Shown here: piece by piece, positions 7,054 through 12,078 of the stretch | Numbering within the stretch: position 1 is the first letter of the stretch | How the letters are laid out: each line of letters starts with the position of its first letter | Assembly (NCBI GenBank): GCA_030832235.1 | Contig: JAURJO010000394.1 | Location: forward strand, 1-12,078 | Source of the DNA: Verrucomicrobiota bacterium | GTDB lineage: Bacteria > Verrucomicrobiota > Verrucomicrobiia > Opitutales > Opitutaceae | DNA: 12,078 nucleotides | Direction of reading: 5' to 3' | Notes under the pieces: generated by a model | Databases searched by the model: none | The model's input: only the letters and a program-made list of their open reading frames with translations | What the model was told of the DNA's origin: nothing | Translations under genes and position numbers: made by a program

Positions 7054-9639
7054 ATGCCGCCCGGCGCCGACACCCCGCCCCCGCTCGCGCCATTTTTCGA
7101 CGCGGGCGGCCGCCCGCCGGAAACCGGCGCGATCCTCGAGCGTTTCCTCGCGGCCATCTCCGCGCGCGGACTCGAGCTCTATCCGGAACAAGAGGAGGCG
7201 ATCCTCGAGTTGTACGAGGATCGCAGCGTGATCCTTTGCACTCCGACCGGATCCGGAAAATCGCTCGTGGCCAGCGCGGCGCTTTTCCGCGCGCTTTGCC
7301 GGGGCGAGCGCGGGGTCTACACGTGCCCGATCAAGGCGTTGGTAAACGAGAAGTTTCTCGCGCTCTGTCGCGACTTCGGACCCGACAACGTCGGGCTCAT
7401 GACCGGCGACGCGAGCGTCAACCCGCGCGCCCCGCTCCTCTGCTGCACGGCCGAGATCCTCGCGAACATCGCGCTCCACCGCGGTCCCGATTGTGACCTT
7501 CGCGCGGTGGTGATGGATGAGTTTCATTACTACGGGGACGCGGAGCGCGGCGTCGCTTGGCAAGCGCCCTTGCTCACGCTGCCGCGGGCTCGTTTCCTTC
7601 TGATGTCGGCGACGCTCGGCGCGACGGGCTTCCTAGAGGAGGACATCTCGCGCCGCACCGGCGCGCCGTGTGTAACGGTACGTGGTGACCGGCGTCCCGT
7701 GCCGCTTGAGTTCGAGTGGTCCGAGACTCCTCTGGCGGAGAAACTGGCCGAACTGCTGCACATGAAGCGCGCGCCGGTCTACGTCGTGCATTTCACGCAG
7801 CGATCAGCCAGCGAGGGTGCGCAGGACTTCATGAGCCTCGCGGTCTGCACCAAGGAGGAAAAGGCCGCACTGCAGGAGGCGCTGGCCGGCGCGCGGTTCA
7901 CGAGCCCGTTCGGCAAGGACCTCCAGCGCTGGCTGCGTCACGGCGTGGGCGTGCACCACGCGGGCCTGCTGCCGCGCTACCGCATCCTCGTCGAGCAACT
8001 CGCGCAGCGCGGCCTGCTCAAGATCATCTGCGGGACCGACACCCTTGGCGTCGGCATCAACGTCCCGATCCGCACCGTCGTCTTCACCCAGCTTTGGAAA
8101 TACGACGGCAAGAAGGCTGCCGTGCTGAGCGTGCGCGATTTCCGGCAAATCGCGGGACGCGCCGGCCGTCGCGGCTTCGATGACCGCGGTTATGTCATCG
8201 CGCAGGCGCCCGAGCACGTGATCGCCAACAAGCGCGCCGACGAAAAGGCCGCGGCCGAGCCGGGACGGAAGCGCTCCGTCGTGAAGCAACGCGCCCCCGA
8301 GGGCTCCGTCGGCTGGGACGCCCGCACCTTTGAGCGTCTGCGCACCGCGCCGTGCGAGGAGCTGCAATCACGCTTTGCCCTCACCCACGGAATGCTGCTG
8401 CTCATGCTCAGCCGGCCGGGCGACGGCTGCCGCGACCTGCAGCGCCTGATCCGCGACTGCCATGAGACCCCGCACCGGAAAAACCTCCTGCGCCGGCGCG
8501 GCTGGCACTTGTTTCGCGCGCTGGTTGAACGCGGGATCGTCGAGCTCGCCGCGCGCGGTCCACAGGAGAAGAAGCCGCCCGCGGCTCTGCCCGCGGCCAC
8601 CCGGAAGGTACGCGTCAACGTCGAGCTGCAGGACGATTTTTCGCTGCATCAGGCGCTTTCGGTGTACCTGCTCGACACGCTGCCGCGACTGGATCCGGCC
8701 GCCCCTGCCTACACGTTCGACGTGCTCACGCTCTGCGAGGCGATCGTCGAGGACCCCGACGCCATCCTGCGCCGGCAGGTGGATAAGCTGAAGGCCGAGA
8801 AGCTGGCCGAACTGAAGGCCGAGGGTGTCGACTACGCCGAGCGCATGGAGAAGCTCGAGCAGATCGAGCACCCGAAGCCGCGGCGGGAGTTTCTCTACGA
8901 GACGTTCAACGTGTTCGCGGCCGCTCACCCGTGGGTCGACGGCGAGAACGTGCGCCCCAAGTCGATCGTGCGCGAGATGTGCGAACGCTTCCTCGGCTTC
9001 AACGACTACGTCCGCGAGTACGGCCTCCAGCGCTCCGAGGGCCTGCTGCTGCGCCACCTTTCACAGGTCTGGAAGGTCCTCGCGCAGACCGTACCCGTAA
9101 CCGCCAAGACGGAGGAGTTGCTGGAGTTGGAGGACCACCTGCGCGAGCTCGTGCGGGGCGTTGACTCCAGTCTCCTGGAGGAATGGGAAAACCTCCTTCA
9201 CCCAGGCACCACCGCCGAAGCGAAGCCGGAAACACCGCGGCCGCCGCCCGACATCACCCGAGATCGCGTTGCTTTCCGACGGCTGGTGCGTGTCGCGGTG
9301 CTGGGCGTGTTGCAGGACGCCGCCGCGCAGGACTGGGAGTCGCTCGCCGCGCGGCTCGTTTGCGACAACTCGACCGCCGAGGCGCGGCGGGCCGAGAACC
9401 TTTTCACGGAATTTGAGGAGGCGCGCGGACGGTTACGGTTGGATCCCGAGGGCCGCTCGACCAAGCACACGCATGGGTTGGACGCGCCTCCCGGCCGGAA
9501 CCTGGAGATCGCGCAGGTGCTGGTGGACCAGGAGGAGGCCAACGACTGGGAGGCGCGTTTTACCGTGGAAATCAGCGCGAGCCGCGAGGCCGGCCGCGTG
9601 ATGCTGAAGCTCGAGACCGTCGCTCCGATCGGAGCGTAA
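7054..9639 (+). CDS. Ski2-like DEAD/DEAH-box helicase with C-terminal DUF3516 region
   Basis: The 861-residue protein is a complete superfamily 2 helicase. Visible are a Q-like element (LYPEQEEA, 42-49), Walker A CTPTGSGKS (62-70), motif Ib-like LLCCTAEIL (128-136), motif II DEFH (155-158), motif III SAT (185-187), GVGVHHAGLLP (297-307), motif V CGTDTLGVGINVP (326-338) and motif VI QIAGRAGRRG (365-374). The DEFH box, the HHAGLLP segment and motif VI resemble the Ski2/HelY group, which unwinds RNA or DNA 3'-5' with ATP. A basic linker (about 393-415) leads to a long C-terminal region (about 425-861) typical of DUF3516 proteins, with a charged helical stretch at 572-606 that may form a coiled coil. 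The physiological substrate is unknown; RNA processing or DNA repair are both possible. ATG at 7054 has no Shine-Dalgarno sequence. The gene follows the NIPSNAP gene by 26 bases, so read-through is possible, though the functions look unrelated. Confidence 0.92.
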   Translation: MPPGADTPPPLAPFFDAGGRPPETGAILERFLAAISARGLELYPEQEEAILELYEDRSVILCTPTGSGKSLVASAALFRALCRGERGVYTCPIKALVNEKFLALCRDFGPDNVGLMTGDASVNPRAPLLCCTAEILANIALHRGPDCDLRAVVMDEFHYYGDAERGVAWQAPLLTLPRARFLLMSATLGATGFLEEDISRRTGAPCVTVRGDRRPVPLEFEWSETPLAEKLAELLHMKRAPVYVVHFTQRSASEGAQDFMSLAVCTKEEKAALQEALAGARFTSPFGKDLQRWLRHGVGVHHAGLLPRYRILVEQLAQRGLLKIICGTDTLGVGINVPIRTVVFTQLWKYDGKKAAVLSVRDFRQIAGRAGRRGFDDRGYVIAQAPEHVIANKRADEKAAAEPGRKRSVVKQRAPEGSVGWDARTFERLRTAPCEELQSRFALTHGMLLLMLSRPGDGCRDLQRLIRDCHETPHRKNLLRRRGWHLFRALVERGIVELAARGPQEKKPPAALPAATRKVRVNVELQDDFSLHQALSVYLLDTLPRLDPAAPAYTFDVLTLCEAIVEDPDAILRRQVDKLKAEKLAELKAEGVDYAERMEKLEQIEHPKPRREFLYETFNVFAAAHPWVDGENVRPKSIVREMCERFLGFNDYVREYGLQRSEGLLLRHLSQVWKVLAQTVPVTAKTEELLELEDHLRELVRGVDSSLLEEWENLLHPGTTAEAKPETPRPPPDITRDRVAFRRLVRVAVLGVLQDAAAQDWESLAARLVCDNSTAEARRAENLFTEFEEARGRLRLDPEGRSTKHTHGLDAPPGRNLEIAQVLVDQEEANDWEARFTVEISASREAGRVMLKLETVAPIGA

Positions 9640-9667
9640 GGCGACTGAGCCGGAGCCTGGCGCCTTT
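9638..9667 (+). terminator. Possible rho-independent terminator after the helicase gene
   Basis: AAGGCG (9638-9643, overlapping the TAA stop) can pair with CGCCTT (9661-9666), and the 3' arm runs into four T residues (9664-9667). The 17-base loop is long and the T run short, so this is a weak candidate. Confidence 0.35.
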
Positions 9668-10004
9668 TGCGTCTCCTCGCGGCCAGTCCCGAGTTGGCCG
9701 CGACGATCCTCAGAAGGCGCAGGAAAAGGCCTTGAACATGAGTCAACGGAGGGAGCGGAGCAGGTCGGGACTCTTGTGCACCTCGGTACGCTCGCAGCTC
9801 GCTGAGATTTCGAGCCGCTATCCGACTCCACCCGGATTTCCTGATCCTCCGACTCCCCTTATCCTCGGTGCCTCCGTGTCTTCGTGGTCGGATGGCTCGG
9901 TGAGATCTTCCATCCTAGCCCCGCCCGCAGTCCCCGTGCTGCCGTCTTCACGTGGATTCGGTCTGGAGCCGCGGCTCATCCCGTGGTCGCTTTGCGAACG
10001 CGCC
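9640..10004. other. 365-base intergenic region between helicase and TPR genes
   Basis: There is no convincing gene here. The frame of the TPR protein is open back to about 9732, but the extra 91 residues (rich in Pro, Ser and Arg) look non-coding and lack family similarity. The left end holds the possible terminator and the middle holds the repeat-like element at 9863-9888. The TPR gene's promoter should also be in this stretch, but I could not identify it. Confidence 0.6.
9863..9888. repeat. Sequence resembling a dispersed 'HEDTE'-type intergenic repeat
   Basis: On the minus strand this reads CCACGAAGACACGGAGGCA followed by CCGAGG. From memory, near-identical phrases recur in intergenic DNA of Verrucomicrobiota and other environmental bacteria, where they produce spurious predicted peptides containing HEDTE or HTEKHG. 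Here the minus-strand reading likewise gives DHEDTEAPRI. Only one copy is in the window, so its repeat nature rests on that recollection and not on the sequence itself. Confidence 0.5.
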
Positions 10005-10532
10005 ATGCCCATTCTGAGGAAGAAAAAGAAAACCGGCCGCAGTCCGCTCGCCGCTGACGTGCGGGTGCGTTTCATCGAGGGTTACCTTGGGCTCGGCATG
10101 CTGCGACAGGCCGCGTCCGAGGTGCGGGCGTTCGCCGCCAAGGACCGGAAGCTTCCCGCCGTCCTAGCCGTGAAGGCGGACTTTCATCTGGAGGCGAAGG
10201 ACTGGGAGCAGCTCATCGCCACTGGAAGCGAGCTGGCGGAGCGGCATCCGGGCACTCCGCAGGGCTGGATCCACTGGGCCTACGCCTTGCGGGAACTGGG
10301 CCGGATCAAGGAGGCACTCGAAGTCCTGCAGGCAGCCGAGCCGCTGCACCCGAAAGTCGGTGTGATCCACTTCAACCTCGCCTGTTACCACTGCCTGCTG
10401 GGCGAAATGCCGGAGGCAAAACGGCGCTTGGAGCGCGCCTGCCGGCTAAAGCCCGACTGGAAGAAAACAGCCCTCGAAGATCCCGACCTCAGAAAACTCT
10501 GGGAGAATTTCTCCCCCGACCAGATCGGGTGA
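10005..10532 (+). CDS. Small tetratricopeptide-repeat (TPR) protein
   Basis: This 175-residue protein begins with a basic segment (MPILRKKKKTGR) and has no signal peptide or membrane segment, so it is probably cytoplasmic. Two clear TPR units are visible: 85-118 (WIHWAYALRELGRIKEALEV, ending in P) and 119-152 (the segment FNLACYHCLLGEMPEAKRRL, then LKPD). Two diverged units probably precede them at about 17-50 (FIEGYLGLGMLRQAASEV) and 51-84 (ADFHLEAKDWEQLI). The tail ALEDPDLRKLWENF is a common ending of such small TPR proteins. TPRs mediate protein-protein contacts; the partner is unknown. ATG at 10005 was chosen over upstream starts because the extension looks non-coding. No Shine-Dalgarno sequence is seen. 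It stands alone and converges with the TonB receptor gene. Confidence 0.85.
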   Translation: MPILRKKKKTGRSPLAADVRVRFIEGYLGLGMLRQAASEVRAFAAKDRKLPAVLAVKADFHLEAKDWEQLIATGSELAERHPGTPQGWIHWAYALRELGRIKEALEVLQAAEPLHPKVGVIHFNLACYHCLLGEMPEAKRRLERACRLKPDWKKTALEDPDLRKLWENFSPDQIG

Positions 10533-10578
10533 GCCTCGGGCCATAGTCTTCGCACCTCAGGAAGCCCACCTCGGCCCA

Positions 10579-10608
10579 CGGGTTTTTAAGGCATGCGTCA
10601 CAAACCCG
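10579..10608. terminator. Inverted repeat between convergent genes, possible weak terminator
   Basis: CGGGTTT (10579-10585) and AAACCCG (10602-10608) form a 7-base stem with a 16-base loop containing the palindrome GCATGC. It lies between the ends of the TPR and TonB receptor genes, where a bidirectional terminator would be expected. There is no T tract after either arm, so support is limited. Confidence 0.3.
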
Positions 10609-10636
10609 ACGAGCCGGCTGCCGTTAGACCTGGTCT

Positions 10637-10656
10637 GCGTGGCGGCGCGTGGCGGC
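10637..10656. repeat. Two tandem copies of a 10-base GC-rich unit
   Basis: The unit GCGTGGCGGC occurs twice in direct succession just beyond the receptor gene's stop codon. It is probably a replication-slippage duplication with no known function. Confidence 0.7.
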
Positions 10657-10662
10657 GCCTAC

Positions 10663-12078
10663 TCAGAGACGGGCATTAAGGCCGCCAAAGAAGCCAGGGG
10701 TGAGGATGCGGCGCTGGGAAGGGCGCGGACCGCGATCCTGTCCCGTCTCGAATTCCCGGAGGACGTTATTGACGTCGAGGTAGACGCTCAGGCGCCGCGT
10801 GAGCTGGTACTGCGTCTTCAGGTCGAGGGTGTCGCGGCGGATGCGGTAAACGAGCTGGGAGTCGATCGCATTGTAGGTCGTGAGATAGCGGGCGCGATGA
10901 TTCCACTGCAGCCTTAAGGTGATCCCGTTGCGGATGTACGATAGGCCGGCGTTCGAAGTGTCCGGGTTGAAACCGGCAACCTTCCCCTTCGGATTGGCGG
11001 CTACGGCGATGGCGTTACCCGCGCCGTAGTTCCCCTCGGTCTCCATGCGGGTCAGGTTTCCATAAGCGCCGAAGCCCGCCAGCCAGCCGGGAAGGAAAGA
11101 GAACTGCTGGCTGTAGTTCAGTTCGATGCCGCGGACCTTGGCGCCGCCGCCGTTGTACTGGGTCGTGAGCGTGTAGCCCGCGTAGTCACCGTTGAAACCG
11201 TTGTCCGCCCCCGTGCCGACCGTCAGGCCACCGGCCGTGAAGATGAAATCGTGGAGCTGCTTCTGGAACACCCCCACGGAAACGACGCCCGCCGGCTCGA
11301 AGTAATACTCGGCCGCCACATCGAAATTATCCGCCGTCTGCGGCTTCAGCGCCGGATTGCTGGTCGTGATGGTCTTGGCGTCGAAGTTAACCGTCGTGCG
11401 CGGAATCAACTGGCCGATGCCGGGCCGGCCGACGTTCGTCGCCCAGCTGGCGCGTGCGATCAGGCGCGGGGTGAAGGCGTACTTCAGGTGAATCCCGGGC
11501 AGCACGTTGCGGTACGTTCCGGTGCGAACCTGTCGGCCACCGTACTCAGCGAGATTGCGCCGGATGATCTCCGCATCCGTCAGCGGTCCCGTGAAAGCCG
11601 CGCGGCGCGCGCGCTCCTCCGGGGTAAGCGCCTGTAGCGCGCCTTCGCCGCGCACCCGGGTCTCTTCGAGTCGGGCACCCGCCAGCACACCGAGCCGGCC
11701 GATTTGCACATGCCCCATGGCGTACACCGCCGGGATACTCTCCTTGAATCTCTGATCACCGGTGAGCTGCGCCTGGATATTCGCGTTGGTTTCGCGGACG
11801 AAATAAGCCGGATTCCTCTCGAGCGCCTCGTCGAGCAGCGTGTTGGTGAAATGCGGCCACGCTGGCACCGGGACTGCCGGGAAACGCACCTCCGAGGTGT
11901 GCAGCTGCCCCGAGGCGACCAGACCAAACTGCGCGAGGTTGTCGTCGTTGCCTCCGCCGCGGGCGGCGTTCGGTCCCTGCACGCCATCGGGTCCGACATA
12001 ATTTCCGCTCCATTGGGTCGCCTCTAGGACGCGCCGTTGCTCCCGCATCCGCACGCCGGCCTTCACGTAGACGGGCCA
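10663..12078 (-). CDS. TonB-dependent outer-membrane receptor, C-terminal 471 residues; 5' end beyond window
   Basis: The frame is open from the right edge (first codons read WPVYVKAG) to TGA at 10663-10665, so the signal peptide, plug domain and TonB box are missing from view. The visible part is outer-membrane beta-barrel: alternating aromatic strands, the signature NPALKPQTADNFDVAAEYY near bases 11302-11358, preceded by RASWATNVGRP, and a closing YLDVNNVL...GFFGGLNARL. The layout resembles the TonB-Xanth-Caul receptor group (TIGR01782 style), whose studied members often import carbohydrates using the proton-motive force relayed by TonB. A charged stretch (LTPEERARRA, then TDAEIIRRNLAEY) is probably an extracellular loop. 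The last residue is Leu and not the usual Phe. It converges with the TPR gene, so it is an independent transcription unit. The substrate cannot be told; a sugar or sugar acid would fit the operon to the left. Confidence 0.92.
   Translation of the reverse strand, partial: WPVYVKAGVRMREQRRVLEATQWSGNYVGPDGVQGPNAARGGGNDDNLAQFGLVASGQLHTSEVRFPAVPVPAWPHFTNTLLDEALERNPAYFVRETNANIQAQLTGDQRFKESIPAVYAMGHVQIGRLGVLAGARLEETRVRGEGALQALTPEERARRAAFTGPLTDAEIIRRNLAEYGGRQVRTGTYRNVLPGIHLKYAFTPRLIARASWATNVGRPGIGQLIPRTTVNFDAKTITTSNPALKPQTADNFDVAAEYYFEPAGVVSVGVFQKQLHDFIFTAGGLTVGTGADNGFNGDYAGYTLTTQYNGGGAKVRGIELNYSQQFSFLPGWLAGFGAYGNLTRMETEGNYGAGNAIAVAANPKGKVAGFNPDTSNAGLSYIRNGITLRLQWNHRARYLTTYNAIDSQLVYRIRRDTLDLKTQYQLTRRLSVYLDVNNVLREFETGQDRGPRPSQRRILTPGFFGGLNARL

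Noticed and set aside
8368..9057. 229-codon minus-strand open frame inside the helicase gene
   Set aside because: It is antisense to the conserved DUF3516 region and has no recognisable features.
9732..10004. 91-residue N-terminal extension of the TPR protein
   Set aside because: It is Pro/Ser/Arg-rich, crosses the repeat-like element, and does not look like TPR or a signal peptide.
1..12078. CRISPR arrays, tRNA/rRNA genes, insertion sequences, toxin-antitoxin or defence genes
   Set aside because: I saw no regularly spaced repeats, no cloverleaf or rRNA signature, no transposase or terminal repeats, and no such protein families.

Overview
The window is high-GC bacterial DNA with no RNA gene, insertion sequence, integrase or CRISPR array that I can see. 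The gene content suggests a Verrucomicrobiota member of the Opitutaceae type. The clues are an exported beta-strand-repeat (PATR) protein that opens with a W...NW-S pattern, a TonB-dependent receptor of the TonB-Xanth-Caul style, a Tat-exported NIPSNAP protein, a DUF3516 helicase and start codons with hardly any Shine-Dalgarno sequences. This assignment is an inference from gene content.

Layout. Positions 1-2244 (minus) hold the first 748 codons of a secreted autotransporter-associated beta-strand-repeat protein that runs off the left edge. Positions 2307-6072 (minus) are a tight four-gene operon. In transcription order it encodes a tartronate-semialdehyde-reductase-type dehydrogenase, an HpcH/HpaI aldolase, a glucarate dehydratase and a short-chain dehydrogenase (SDR), with gaps of 27, 18 and 13 bases. 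A 106-base divergent intergenic region (6073-6178) separates this operon from a plus-strand pair: a Tat-exported NIPSNAP-domain protein (6179-7027) and a Ski2-like DUF3516 helicase (7054-9639). A 365-base intergenic stretch follows; it contains a short sequence resembling a dispersed bacterial repeat. Then come a small TPR protein (10005-10532, plus) and, converging on it, the C-terminal 471 residues of a TonB-dependent receptor (10663-12078, minus), which runs off the right edge.

How they work together. Three operon enzymes reconstruct the D-glucarate/galactarate route. Dehydration gives a keto-deoxy-glucarate, the aldolase gives pyruvate plus tartronate semialdehyde, and the reductase gives glycerate. 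The SDR is a fourth enzyme with no fixed place in that route and may feed it by oxidising a sugar or sugar acid. The TonB receptor at the right could import a carbohydrate, but no link to the operon can be shown. No regulator, kinase or inner-membrane transporter for the pathway is inside the window.

I did not find a clearly new defence, mobile or RNA-based system. The points most worth a second look are the SDR-extended glucarate cassette, the PATR surface protein placed 62 bases behind it with no visible terminator, the divergently placed exported NIPSNAP protein, and the DUF3516 helicase.
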